Below are positions 45,676 through 53,986 of a DNA stretch of 64,000 nt, in pieces. A program made the position numbers and the translations under genes. Source of the stretch: Martelella endophytica (GTDB taxonomy: Bacteria > Pseudomonadota > Alphaproteobacteria > Rhizobiales > Rhizobiaceae). Each line of letters opens with the position of its first letter. Positions within the stretch are counted from its first letter, which is position 1. The notes under the pieces were generated by a model that was not told where the DNA came from, searched no databases, and was given only the letters and a program-made list of their open reading frames with translations. The DNA is taken from positions 2,960,272 through 3,024,271 of the forward strand of contig NZ_CP010803.1 in NCBI RefSeq assembly GCF_000960975.1, written 5' to 3'.

Positions 45676-45911
45676 GCCGCGTCGCCTCCGTTGTCGTCGC
45701 CATTAGAAATCAGGGTGAAGCGAGGCGACAGGCGCCGCGCCTTGTTGCGGAGGCAAAGCTCTTCCTCCAGTTCTGCCGTCAGCGCGATGCCGGTGTTCAG
45801 CCGCGTGACCATGCCTTCGAGTTCGTTGACCGTTGGGCGCTTCTGCATGCGGATGAAAAGCCGCATCTCGTCGCGCAGGCCGCCCAGATATTCGGATGGC
45901 TGAATGTTCAT
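45672..45911 (-). CDS. Hypothetical early phage protein
   Basis: A 79-residue protein beginning MNIQPSEYLGGLRDEMRLFIRMQKRPTVNELEGMV and ending in an acidic tail. It is coupled at both ends by ATGA overlaps to the genes before and after, which is the main evidence that it is real. No family recognised. Confidence 0.68.
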   Translation of the reverse strand: MNIQPSEYLGGLRDEMRLFIRMQKRPTVNELEGMVTRLNTGIALTAELEEELCLRNKARRLSPRFTLISNGDDNGGDAA

Positions 45912-46210
45912 TTCCGCCCTCCCGTGAAATCCGGCCGGACGATCTTGCCCTCCGGGTCGGCGATGAGCTGGCCGAACTTCCGGCTCGCCTCGATGTCGAG
46001 GATGGCGCCGCGCGCGCGGCTTTCCTCGGCGAGGCGATGCACTGCCAGCTCCTGTTCGATATTGCGAGCGCACTTGCGCATGGCCGTGAGGCTTTTGACG
46101 AAGCGCGTGGTCTCCGCCGGAGACATCGTGCAGCCGGTGTGCGTGCATTCGGCAAACTGCATCGCATAGGCCGAAAGCGTGTCGCTGAGTGTCGTGTCGA
46201 GGTGGCGCAT
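45908..46210 (-). CDS. Hypothetical early phage protein
   Basis: A 100-residue protein (LSAYAMQFAECTHTGCTMSPAETTRFVKSLTAMRKCARNIEQELAVHRLAEESRARGA...). Three cysteines occur, but no clear zinc motif. Its start overlaps the MuB stop by one base (TGATG). Function unknown. Confidence 0.68.
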   Translation of the reverse strand: MRHLDTTLSDTLSAYAMQFAECTHTGCTMSPAETTRFVKSLTAMRKCARNIEQELAVHRLAEESRARGAILDIEASRKFGQLIADPEGKIVRPDFTGGRK

Positions 46211-47238
46211 CAGGCGATGTCCTCCACGTCGCGGTTCTTCCAGGCGGTCTCGACATGACGGGCATTGATCGGCTCGTCATTCGCCATCGCCAGCATCGCC
46301 GCAAGCTTCAGCGTCTTGTCGATCTGGCCAAGCGCGCCGCCCTTCAGCCCCATGCCAATCAGCGTTTTGACCGCGACCGGATCGGTCACGCCCCAGGCGT
46401 CGATAAAGGCTTCGAGATCCTGCCGAAGCGGCTGGCGGCGATTGAGCCGCTTGCCGATGCGCCGGCGAAGCTGGGCATAGGACCGGCCCTCGCTCTTGCT
46501 GGCAAACCGTCCATAGACCTCGTCATTGCCGACGAGAGCGACGCCGCAGCCATAGATGTCGACGAAATGCCGGAGCTGGTTGATCGCGTCGTCGACGAGG
46601 TTCTGCGCCTCGTCGATGATCAGCAGCGTGCCGCCGCCGATCCGCTCCAGCTTCTTGCCGATCGCCCGCGTCAGCTTGGCCGGATTGTGCTCCTGGACGT
46701 TCAGTTCGGCCGCAAGCTCGATCAGCATCGCATGCACATTCTTGGTGTGCGGGCTGACGGTCGCGAGATAGGCATTCGGACGCGTGGCGCAGTAATGCCT
46801 GCAGGCCATGGTCTTGCCCATGCCGGCCGCGAGCGTGATGATCACGAAATCCGAGGTGACCTGCGCCCAATTGAGCGTTTCCAGCACCTCATGCGCCATG
46901 CGGGTCTTGAGGAAGGTCGGCGATTGCGGGATTTTGGCGGCGAACGCCGCTTGGTCCTCGACGTCGTCGAGCCATTGGCGCACCGTCTGGTTCTGCTTGT
47001 CCAGGCGGCCGTTATATTTGCCGGAGACCCATTGCGAGAATGTGCCGTCGGCCATGCCGCAGCGGCGTGCCACCTCGGCCTTGGTCCAGCCGTTGGCGTT
47101 GGCGACCTCGATCGTGCGGTCGATCAGCGACCACCACTGGTCGATGTCGTCTTGGCTGCGGTTTGCGGAAAGCTCCGGTCCCGCGACGGGGCGTTCCCAG
47201 AGTGTCTTAGTTTGGCTTGTGCCGGAATAAATATTCAT
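46210..47238 (-). CDS. MuB-like transposition target-selection ATPase
   Basis: A 342-residue AAA+ ATPase. The N-terminal helix-turn-helix (WTKAEVARRCGMADGTFSQWVSGKYNG, about 51-77) is followed by Walker A AAGMGKTMA and Walker B LLIIDEAQ. It binds target DNA, stimulates MuA and gives target immunity. The order MuA-MuB is as in Mu, with a 97-base gap containing a strong hairpin between them. Confidence 0.92.
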   Translation of the reverse strand: MNIYSGTSQTKTLWERPVAGPELSANRSQDDIDQWWSLIDRTIEVANANGWTKAEVARRCGMADGTFSQWVSGKYNGRLDKQNQTVRQWLDDVEDQAAFAAKIPQSPTFLKTRMAHEVLETLNWAQVTSDFVIITLAAGMGKTMACRHYCATRPNAYLATVSPHTKNVHAMLIELAAELNVQEHNPAKLTRAIGKKLERIGGGTLLIIDEAQNLVDDAINQLRHFVDIYGCGVALVGNDEVYGRFASKSEGRSYAQLRRRIGKRLNRRQPLRQDLEAFIDAWGVTDPVAVKTLIGMGLKGGALGQIDKTLKLAAMLAMANDEPINARHVETAWKNRDVEDIA

Positions 47239-47265
47239 TTATGGTTCCTTTGCTTTACACTTGAC

Positions 47266-47294
47266 GGGCGGGGACAACCCCGCCCTCTTTTTTT
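47266..47294 (+). terminator. Strong GC hairpin with T-run between MuA and MuB genes
   Basis: GGGCGGGG-ACAA-CCCCGCCC followed by TCTTTTTTT, with an outer GGTTCC/GGAACC repeat. In sequence it is a terminator for plus-strand transcription, antisense to the transposition operon. On the minus strand it would lack a T-run but could still attenuate MuB expression. Confidence 0.7.
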
Positions 47295-47335
47295 GGAACC
47301 GTACGCACTACATTTCGGTTGTCCGCCGGACATGA

Positions 47336-49294
47336 CTAAGCGTCCGACGCCTTCCCTTTCGGGAACTTGATCACCCCGCCATCGCCCCGGATCATGGACA
47401 TGGCGCGGGAGAAACTCTCTTCGAAATCGATCTCGTCTTCCTGCTGCTGCGGCTTCATCTGCGGCACGGTTGCTATGCGCGTGACGGCCGGGCGCTGCGG
47501 TTCGACAGGCGAGGGGGCTTCGGGCTTTTCGCCGCGATAGATGATCTCGCCGAGCTCGCGCGCGGTGAGCTTCTTCTTGGCGGCAAGCGCTGCCTTCTGG
47601 GCCTTCAGGTAAGCGCTGCGGTTCTTGCCGTGCTCGCGGGCCTTGGCTATGTCGCCGAAGCCGGTGTCATCAAGGCACTCGGCCGCGCAGATCAGCCTGT
47701 CGTCGAGATCGTAGACCTTCACCGGCTGGTGGAGATTGTCCGGGTCGAAACGAACCGTGATCTTCTTACCGGCATACTGCGTGAGCTCCGGCGACCAGTA
47801 GCGGTTCTTCTGAAAATGGATCATGCCATTGCCCTTGGCGGCCTTGATCGCCTCCGAGGCGAGCAGCCAGAGGGAGCGTTGCGCCGCCGTCGGCCAGCGC
47901 ACGATGCTGGTCGGCTTGGCCAGGCTCTCCTCGAACGTCTCGTCGAAGCTGCGGCCATTGCAGGTCTCCGAACGCCGTCCCGGCTGGGCATTGTGCTCGG
48001 CAACCTGCGCCGCCACATGCATCCTGAACTCCTCCAGCGGGATCGCCCGCGCGGCGTAGTTCTCCGGCTTTTCCTCGGTGTTCCGGCCGGTATAGGCACC
48101 GGAGCAGAAGGGATGCTTGCCGATCGCCTCGGCAAGATCGCGCCAGGCGCGTTCAATCGGCTTGGACTGGCCGGAATAGGGCTGCGAGAAATGCAGATTG
48201 ATGCCGAGCGTCGTCACCAGCCCGCGCGGATCCTCGTCGCGGATCTTGAAACGGAAGCGCGTGCGGCTCTGGCCGGAAATCCATTTGCTGGCAAAGGCCC
48301 GGCCATTGTCGAGCACCATGTCATCGGGAATGCCGAATGCCTCGACCATGTCGCCAATGACGAGCCGGACCGTTTCCCAGGTCTCCGCCTCGGAAAGACG
48401 CCAGGCGACGATCTTGCCGGAATAGACGTCCTGAATGCCGAGCAGATACATGCGCGTCGGCTTTTCCGACCAGGGCACGCGGACAAACACATCGATCTTG
48501 TGCCCGTCCATGTTCACCGCCTGCATGGCGTGCAGGCTGACCTTGCTCCGGCGCTGCGCCGGATAAAGCGCCTTCGCCTTGTCGCCGCCTTCGCGGGCAA
48601 TCACCTGCTCGGCGTGCGGCACTTCCGCCTCAAGGCGACGGCGCAGGGCGCGCTCGCCTGGGACTGGCGACCAGCCGTTCTGCTCGGCGGCCTTGATCAT
48701 GCGTCGGTAGCAGGCCGAAAAGGCTGGACGCTCCGGGCGCAGATAGTCGGAAATCAGAAACCGCCATGCTTCCTCATGGCATTCAGCCGCTCGTGTCGCG
48801 GAGGAAAACGAGGGGGCGAGGGCGGCCAGCCAATCGGCGCGCGGCGCTTTGTCGGCAAGCGACTGCCAGTAATAGAGCACGCGCTGGCTAACGCCCTCCA
48901 TCTTCGAAACGACCTCGAAGGCGGTGCGCGCGGTCACGCCAGCGTCGATCATTTCACGGACCTTCAAAAGTGCCTTCAAACGCCTTTCACAGGCCTCCTT
49001 ATGGGGCTTTGAAAGGGCCTCATATTTCGCCCAAAGCTGCTTGCGGGCAGCAGCGGCTTCGCGGTCCTGCTTATGCTCGGCCTCGAAATGCCCGACTTTC
49101 AGCCGCGCCTGGGCGGCGTTCGGCAGAAGCGAGATGTGATATTCAAACCCGCCGCCGCGCCCCGCGCGCTTGCGAACATGGGCGCTGGCCCGCCAGCCCT
49201 GGCGTTCGCCGAATTGCTCGATGCCCCGGCGCGTGCCCGGCATGTCGGGCAGCTTCGCCTCGGCGAGCTCGGTGGAGGTAAACCACTCCTTCAT
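47336..49294 (-). CDS. MuA-like DDE transposase
   Basis: A 652-residue transposase. An N-terminal Mu-type winged helix (MKEWFTSTELAEAKLPDMPGTRRGIEQFGERQGW) recognises the ends. The catalytic core has D263 in NMDGHKID, D329 in VLDNGRAF and E381 in KPIERAWRDL, close to Mu D269, D336 and E392. The C-terminal region ends with helices thought to contact MuB and ClpX. It cuts and joins phage ends and makes 5-bp target duplications. Start coupled by ATGA. Confidence 0.95.
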   Translation of the reverse strand: MKEWFTSTELAEAKLPDMPGTRRGIEQFGERQGWRASAHVRKRAGRGGGFEYHISLLPNAAQARLKVGHFEAEHKQDREAAAARKQLWAKYEALSKPHKEACERRLKALLKVREMIDAGVTARTAFEVVSKMEGVSQRVLYYWQSLADKAPRADWLAALAPSFSSATRAAECHEEAWRFLISDYLRPERPAFSACYRRMIKAAEQNGWSPVPGERALRRRLEAEVPHAEQVIAREGGDKAKALYPAQRRSKVSLHAMQAVNMDGHKIDVFVRVPWSEKPTRMYLLGIQDVYSGKIVAWRLSEAETWETVRLVIGDMVEAFGIPDDMVLDNGRAFASKWISGQSRTRFRFKIRDEDPRGLVTTLGINLHFSQPYSGQSKPIERAWRDLAEAIGKHPFCSGAYTGRNTEEKPENYAARAIPLEEFRMHVAAQVAEHNAQPGRRSETCNGRSFDETFEESLAKPTSIVRWPTAAQRSLWLLASEAIKAAKGNGMIHFQKNRYWSPELTQYAGKKITVRFDPDNLHQPVKVYDLDDRLICAAECLDDTGFGDIAKAREHGKNRSAYLKAQKAALAAKKKLTARELGEIIYRGEKPEAPSPVEPQRPAVTRIATVPQMKPQQQEDEIDFEESFSRAMSMIRGDGGVIKFPKGKASDA

Positions 49295-49749
49295 GACCGC
49301 CCCCGCCGAATGTTCACGGGGCGCGCCGTCAGCGTCTTCAGCTCGGCGGTCAACCTGCGCCGCTCCTGCTCAAGCCGGGCGATCTCGGCAAGCCGCGCCT
49401 CATCGCCTTCCAGCAACAGCAGCCCGTCATCGGAAACGATCTCGTCCCAAAGCCACACCGCGCCGGTGGCCCGCACGAATGCCTTGAACCGCGCGAGGCT
49501 GATATCGTGGCCGTTCTTGCTTTCCGCCGTATAGGCATCGAGCGTGGCCTTGGAGATGCTGGCGAGGCCGAGATAGAGCGCCATCCGCGCCGCGATCGTG
49601 GGGCGGTCATAAGGGCACTCGCGGATCGCCCGCGCCATTGCCCGCTTCACCCGCGCCCGGAAGCGCTCAAGGTCGATGGATTGCGCGGCCTCGCGCACCG
49701 GAAACAGCGGCGCGGCAAAGAAATCGAGCTGATCGGGATCGGGCTTCAT
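49291..49749 (-). CDS. Hypothetical protein of the transposition operon
   Basis: A 152-residue protein lying between the ParB-like gene and MuA, coupled at both ends by ATGA overlaps. It contains CPYDRPTIAARMALYLGLASISKATLDAYTAESKNGHDISLARFKAFVRATG, suggesting a helix-turn-helix, and a C-terminal coiled coil (EARLAEIARLEQERRRLTAELKTL). Possibly an accessory DNA-binding factor for transposition; family not recognised. Confidence 0.7.
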   Translation of the reverse strand: MKPDPDQLDFFAAPLFPVREAAQSIDLERFRARVKRAMARAIRECPYDRPTIAARMALYLGLASISKATLDAYTAESKNGHDISLARFKAFVRATGAVWLWDEIVSDDGLLLLEGDEARLAEIARLEQERRRLTAELKTLTARPVNIRRGRS

Positions 49750-50555
49750 GCCGCATCCTCCCGGCCGATTTCAGCCAGAAACGCCTTGCGCGTTGCGTCA
49801 TCGGCGTGGCGCCAGATATCAAGCAGCGCCTTAAGCATGCCGTCACGCTTCGCCTCTGGCTTTTCCGAGGTACGGACGGCCTTCACATGGCCGAGCGCCT
49901 TCTTCAGATCACCGCCCTCGGCACGAAGCGCGATCGCCGCGCGCCGCTGCTCCTGCGGCTCCATCTTGGCAAGCTTCAGCAGCGCCGCCTGGTTATCGGC
50001 CACCGGCGTGCCGCGCACGGCGGCGCGAAGATCGGCGTGGAGGCGTTGGGCTATGCGATTGAGACGGAAGTACGACCGCTTTGAAAGTCCCATTCTGTCC
50101 GCCACGTGGCCGGAAAACCCTTGCGTGCCCTCGTCTTCGATTAATTGTGCCAAGTTGGCACAATTTCCGGGGCGGCCTGGTTCAACCTTGCCGAACTTGC
50201 TCTCCCAGACATCGCGATAGGTCTGAACGAATACCGCGCGGTCGATAACCGAAAGCTCATTGCGAAAGAGGTTTTCGGTGATCTCCAGAAGCACAGACTC
50301 CTGCTGATCCGCATCGACGACAACCGCGTCGATTTCCATCTCGTCCAGCAGTTCCATGGCGCGCAGCCGGTGCGCGCCAGCCACCAGCGTGTAGGCTCCG
50401 CCCTTGGCGGCCGGCGTGGCGCGCACCGTCACCGGGTTCAAAAGCCCGTGCTCGACAATGGAAGCCGAGATTGCCAGCGCGTGGTCTTCCTCGACCGCGC
50501 GAAGCCGCTCCGGCACATGGATTTTGGCAATGGGAATGATCTTGGAAACAGCCAT
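49746..50555 (-). CDS. ParB/Srx-domain protein of the transposition operon
   Basis: A 269-residue protein. Residues about 5-100 form a ParB N-terminal domain with the hallmark LVAGAHRLRAMELL and NLFRNELSVIDRAVFVQTY; the central part has a helix-turn-helix (FSGHVADRMGLSKRSYFRLNRIAQ). Parallel proteins occur in alphaproteobacterial Mu-like phages, where they may help target or regulate transposition. By family it may bind and hydrolyse CTP. The start overlaps the upstream stop by one base. Confidence 0.82.
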   Translation of the reverse strand: MAVSKIIPIAKIHVPERLRAVEEDHALAISASIVEHGLLNPVTVRATPAAKGGAYTLVAGAHRLRAMELLDEMEIDAVVVDADQQESVLLEITENLFRNELSVIDRAVFVQTYRDVWESKFGKVEPGRPGNCANLAQLIEDEGTQGFSGHVADRMGLSKRSYFRLNRIAQRLHADLRAAVRGTPVADNQAALLKLAKMEPQEQRRAAIALRAEGGDLKKALGHVKAVRTSEKPEAKRDGMLKALLDIWRHADDATRKAFLAEIGREDAA

Positions 50556-50908
50556 CACGCCGCCTCCTCAAAGATCGAGAGCAGCGCCGCGTCGGCGCGC
50601 TCCGCCATGGCGGCGTAGTAGGCCAGGAACACCGGGTTTTCGCAGCGATCGTCGATGATGCGCAGAGCCCGGTATACGGACTCGCGGGATCTTTCCTGCA
50701 TCCGCGCCACGCGCCGTTTCGGCACGTTGAACTTGCGGATCAGCATGTGCAGCGCGATCTGGCGCGCCAGCGCCGCGTCGAACATTTCATGTGGTGGGTC
50801 AATGATCTCGCCGACCGTCAGATAGGGAAACCCCTCCCGCACCGCCATCACGCAGGCATGGTAAAGCGCGTGTTCGCGTTCCTGGGCGCTGTGGAGATTG
50901 AAGGACAT
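50555..50908 (-). CDS. Hypothetical early protein with HTH-like segment
   Basis: A 117-residue protein. The ATG at 50908 is chosen because GGAGAGA lies five bases upstream; an ATG at 50923 lacks a site. The segment LIRKFNVPKRRVARMQERSRESVYRALRIIDDRC looks like a DNA-binding helix-turn-helix. It is the first gene of the ParB-MuA operon after Ner and could be a regulator. Confidence 0.65.
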   Translation of the reverse strand: MSFNLHSAQEREHALYHACVMAVREGFPYLTVGEIIDPPHEMFDAALARQIALHMLIRKFNVPKRRVARMQERSRESVYRALRIIDDRCENPVFLAYYAAMAERADAALLSIFEEAA

Positions 50909-51101
50909 GCGTCTCTCCGGCATGTCTAATTCGCCGTGACGATTAGACTTGTGGTTGCAGCAAAAAACGGAAAAAATGTGAGTCGTGGAGCGGACGGAAA
51001 GCGCGCGTCGGCCGGGGGCTCGAGTGTCTCGACAGAGATGAGCCTCTCCGAAGAACCGGAGAAACTGGCCAGAACCGGCTGATCCTCCCGCTCCACGTTC
51101 A

Positions 51102-51389
51102 TCAGGCGGCGTCCTTCGTGGTCTTCTCGCCTGTGGACTCTGCCGCGTATTCGCGCGACAGAATGGTGTTCGACCGTTTGGGATAGCGGCCGGGAAAGAG
51201 CTGCTCGACGGGAACCTCGAGAAAGCGGGCGATCGCGCGTTCAACCTTGCGGTTGGGCCGCGCCCATACCGCGCGGAAGGTTCCGGGATTGAGTTTGCTG
51301 ATCTCCGCGAGCTTCGTCAGCGTCATGCCGCGACGATGAAGCTCCGCCTTGATCGCGAACTGATCCCAAGTTCTGGGCTTATCCGGCAT
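51102..51389 (-). CDS. Ner-like early regulator
   Basis: A 95-residue DNA-binding protein of the Ner/Nlp family: WDQFAIKAELHRRGMTLTKLAEISKLNPGTFRAVWARPNRKVERAIARFLEVPVEQLFPGRY. In Mu, Ner represses both the early and repressor promoters during lytic growth. It is divergent from repressor c with 143 bases between them. Confidence 0.88.
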   Translation of the reverse strand: MPDKPRTWDQFAIKAELHRRGMTLTKLAEISKLNPGTFRAVWARPNRKVERAIARFLEVPVEQLFPGRYPKRSNTILSREYAAESTGEKTTKDAA

Positions 51390-51532
51390 CTGTCTCTCCG
51401 GTCAGGGCTGTTGGCGCAGCCCTTATTTTTGGTTCAAACAATGCGCATTTGCCGTCAGCGAGTGCGCTACAGATGTAGGGATAAGACATATTCCGGACTT
51501 TGTAAACCCGGATTTTATGTTTTAGGGATTGC
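51390..51532. promoter_or_regulatory. Early/repressor control region of the Mu-like prophage
   Basis: The divergent interval between ner and c. Two CCGGA-led units (51493-51497 and 51508-51512, 15 bases apart, each followed by TTT or CTTT) lie just upstream of the repressor start, candidates for repressor or Ner binding sites. The region is AT-rich relative to its flanks, as expected for back-to-back promoters. Confidence 0.55.
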
Positions 51533-52213
51533 GTGGCACGCCAAGAGATTTTTAAAACCGAGCTCGGTCGACGCCTCCGGGAAATCCGAACAGCAATCGG
51601 TGACCAGCAACGCGATGAATTCTCGAATGTTTTAGGAATACACAGTCGCAGTGTCGCCAATTACGAGAGAGGCGACAATCAGCCCAACAGCGACGTGCTC
51701 TTGGCCTACCGCGAGAAATTCGGGGTCAATGTCCATTGGATTTTGACCGGTGAAGGTCAGATGTTCGATGGCGGCGCTACGCCAAAGTCTGAAAAGACCC
51801 TTATCACCTTACCTTACTTCGCTGCCGAAGCCGCCGCGGGCTTCGGCCGAATTGCCTTGGAAGAACTCCCGGAAGGCGCGATAGCATTCGATCGGGCTTT
51901 CCTTCGCAACCAAGGCGGCTCGCCGGAAAACTGCTTCGTCATGACCGCCCGCGGCGACAGTATGCAGCCGACCTTGCCGGACGGCTCACTCCTCATCGTG
52001 GACAAAAGCCAGAACGAAGACATCGCCCACGGCTGCATCTACGTCTTCCGCTTCGGCGAAGTCCTCTTGGTCAAACGCGCCCGCTGGCGCATCGACGGCA
52101 AACTGGAGCTCGTCTCCGACAACACCGTCTACCCCACCGAAACCCTCGACCGCACCCACGCTCATGAGCTGAGCGTGCTGGGGAGGGTGATTTACTTCTG
52201 CAGGGCGCCTTGA
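51533..52213 (+). CDS. Prophage repressor c (XRE HTH plus S24 peptidase-like domain)
   Basis: A 226-residue lambda CI/LexA-like repressor that would keep the lytic genes silent. The helix-turn-helix lies in GRRLREIRTAIGDQQRDEFSNVLGIHSRSVANYERGDNQPN. The S24 serine lies in ARGDSMQPTLPDGS and the lysine in VLLVKRARW, so RecA-stimulated self-cleavage and SOS induction are possible. The start is the GTG at 51533 after AGGGA. Transcribed toward the prophage's left end, as in Mu. Confidence 0.9.
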   Translation: MARQEIFKTELGRRLREIRTAIGDQQRDEFSNVLGIHSRSVANYERGDNQPNSDVLLAYREKFGVNVHWILTGEGQMFDGGATPKSEKTLITLPYFAAEAAAGFGRIALEELPEGAIAFDRAFLRNQGGSPENCFVMTARGDSMQPTLPDGSLLIVDKSQNEDIAHGCIYVFRFGEVLLVKRARWRIDGKLELVSDNTVYPTETLDRTHAHELSVLGRVIYFCRAP

Positions 52214-52223
52214 GGGCTTACAC

Positions 52224-52835
52224 ATGTCGCCAAGTTTAGGGTTTAGATTTGATGCTGATGCTTATCGCTATAGCAAGTCCGTTGATATCCTTAAGGATAC
52301 ACTCTCAGCGGCGCTGAGGGGGCTCCGGGATCAGAGAGCTACTCTTCAAGAAGAGTATAACCAATACGAAGAAGGCGGAGTGCGAATTGGAGAGTGGGAA
52401 GACGACGGTGTGAAGCTTTGGGATCAGGCGGACGTGTACGCTTTCCAAATCGACGCTACGGATGAGGCAATTGCTAACTTGTACAAGCCCTATGTGATCG
52501 CGTTCTATCACAACTGGGAACGTAATCTCGCGAGACGGGCAAACCTCAAAGACAAACCGAATCATACTGTGCTGCGGGACGCTTTGTCGAAGATGGGGGT
52601 CACTCTTCCTGACCGCCTTGACGCCGTGCGTGACCTGACAAATGCGCTAAAACACAACAGCGACTATTTTGGCAGAAAGCTCTTGAAGTCATGGGAGGAG
52701 CTGCTTCCGATGAACTTTTCCCCGAGGAAGGAAGAAAACTTGACCGATTGGTACGAGCTTATCAACATCAGCGGCAACCAAATGCTTGAGATCATTGCCA
52801 CTGTCCGCAAAGCATACCCCGACGTCTCGACATAG
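52224..52835 (+). CDS. Hypothetical cargo gene next to repressor c
   Basis: A 203-residue mostly helical protein starting ten bases after the repressor stop, with TGAGGG as a ribosome binding site. It would be co-expressed with the repressor in lysogens. The segment RLDAVRDLTNALKHNSDYFGRKLL has a helical N-A-L-K-H pattern vaguely like HEPN proteins, but the RxxxxH spacing does not fit and I do not assign it. A decayed piece of the repressor 3' end follows, suggesting the gene was inserted with a duplication. Confidence 0.7.
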   Translation: MSPSLGFRFDADAYRYSKSVDILKDTLSAALRGLRDQRATLQEEYNQYEEGGVRIGEWEDDGVKLWDQADVYAFQIDATDEAIANLYKPYVIAFYHNWERNLARRANLKDKPNHTVLRDALSKMGVTLPDRLDAVRDLTNALKHNSDYFGRKLLKSWEELLPMNFSPRKEENLTDWYELINISGNQMLEIIATVRKAYPDVST

Positions 52836-52886
52836 AGGCGACATAAAAACAACAAAACCCACGCAACACACATTCTACGATCCCCC

Positions 52887-53006
52887 GACAACTCCCTCCT
52901 CGTCGTAGACCAATGCCAAATTGAAAAATCGAACACGGCTGCATCTACGTCTTCGGGGTAGGGGAGGTCCCTGGGCAGGGTCGTGTATTTTTGCCGGGTG
53001 CCTTAG
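52887..53006 (+). pseudogene. Remnant of a second repressor c 3' end
   Basis: The stretch GACAACTCCCTCCTCGTCGT matches the repressor's GACGGCTCACTCCTCATCGT, and the next bases through GGCTGCATCTACGTCTTC are nearly identical. A deletion of roughly 100 bases then joins to a match of the repressor's last codons (GGGTGCCTTAG against GGGCGCCTTGAG). The fragment has no intact frame. It shows that repressor-derived sequence lies on both sides of the 203-residue cargo gene. Confidence 0.8.
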
Positions 53007-53065
53007 CGCAAACCTTGAGTGTTGTGTTTCTGTTCTCTTCAAAGCTGCAGAAGCCGAATTGCGCT

Positions 53066-53986
53066 TTATGTTAGTGAGGTAATGAATTCCCGTAGATCAT
53101 TGAGGCGATGATCCCAGAAAAGATATACGCCTTTATCGTTCTGAACAGTCTCGCAATTCGAAACGCTGAAAACGCCACTCAATACGGCACTGGCTAGGAC
53201 ATTCGCGCGGCCAAGCTGGTCGTGCCAGATTGTTGCCTTTCCACCCGTGTCATGGACAATGCGCTTATAGGAGTTCACCTTTGAATTCGAGACCTTGCAT
53301 TCGATCGCCATGATGCGTCCGCTTGGCACTGTCGCCACCACATCAGCTTTTGCGCCCGCAAGCGGGGTTTCACCCATGAATTCGCCAACTGCAGGAGCTG
53401 CCGATGCGTTCAGGATATCCCTCTTAGGAATCTCGGTGTAGCCCAAGCTGCGGAGCAGCTCTTTGACCTTTTCTTCTTGCCGATCTTTCGCATCGTTGCG
53501 TCGAAAGGTTTCGACCTTTTTTGCTGACACTAAAGCGGCCGAGGCGATGATCGCCGCCGAGCGTTCATGCGGATCAGGATCCCGCCCTTCTTTCACCCAA
53601 GGAAAACGATGTGGGTCCAAAATGCGGAAAATGATGCCCCGCAGTTTTTCAGCGCTATCTGGGTGTTCTTCAAGCCTCGTCGGAGCAATAGATGCCTCAA
53701 CGAGCGTTTTGAGATCGTCTTCTGATATTGGCGGAGCGGTGAGATAGCAAAAAGCTCGACGGCTATCATCGTTGCGCATCAAATCTGCGATTACGGAGGC
53801 ATCAACCTTCGGATTCCTCAGTTCTGGAATTCGATCAACCAAAGCGCCAAAAATCTTGCTGAAATTCTGAAAATGCTCCGAATATAACTCTAGCGGTTCG
53901 TCCATCCGTTCATGTCTGAACGTAGTCTCTGCCTCTCTGCAGTCTTCTTCCAGCTCGGTTCTTGTCCATCTCTTCGGTAATTTCAT
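53066..53986 (-). CDS. XamI-family type II restriction endonuclease
   Basis: A 306-residue PD-(D/E)XK endonuclease. The catalytic core is AGAKADVVATVPSGRIMAIECKVSNSK (D and ECK). Family features include LPKRWTRTELEEDCREAETTFRHERMDEPLELYSEHF at the start and SGVFSVSNCETVQNDKGVYLFWDHRLNDL at the end. XamI cleaves GTCGAC; this protein may share that specificity but that is inference. It overlaps the methyltransferase 3' end by 77 bases, giving delayed or coupled expression. Confidence 0.87.
   Translation of the reverse strand: MKLPKRWTRTELEEDCREAETTFRHERMDEPLELYSEHFQNFSKIFGALVDRIPELRNPKVDASVIADLMRNDDSRRAFCYLTAPPISEDDLKTLVEASIAPTRLEEHPDSAEKLRGIIFRILDPHRFPWVKEGRDPDPHERSAAIIASAALVSAKKVETFRRNDAKDRQEEKVKELLRSLGYTEIPKRDILNASAAPAVGEFMGETPLAGAKADVVATVPSGRIMAIECKVSNSKVNSYKRIVHDTGGKATIWHDQLGRANVLASAVLSGVFSVSNCETVQNDKGVYLFWDHRLNDLREFITSLT

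Noticed and set aside
52578..52700. HEPN nuclease motif in the 203-residue cargo protein
   Set aside because: The R-to-H spacing in VRDLTNALKHN is seven residues instead of four to six, and no second supporting feature was found.
52836..53065. Placing the Mu-like left end directly after the repressor
   Set aside because: The gap is mostly a decayed repressor copy; no CA terminus with a matching 5-base repeat and inverted similarity to the right end was found, whereas 59252 satisfies all three.
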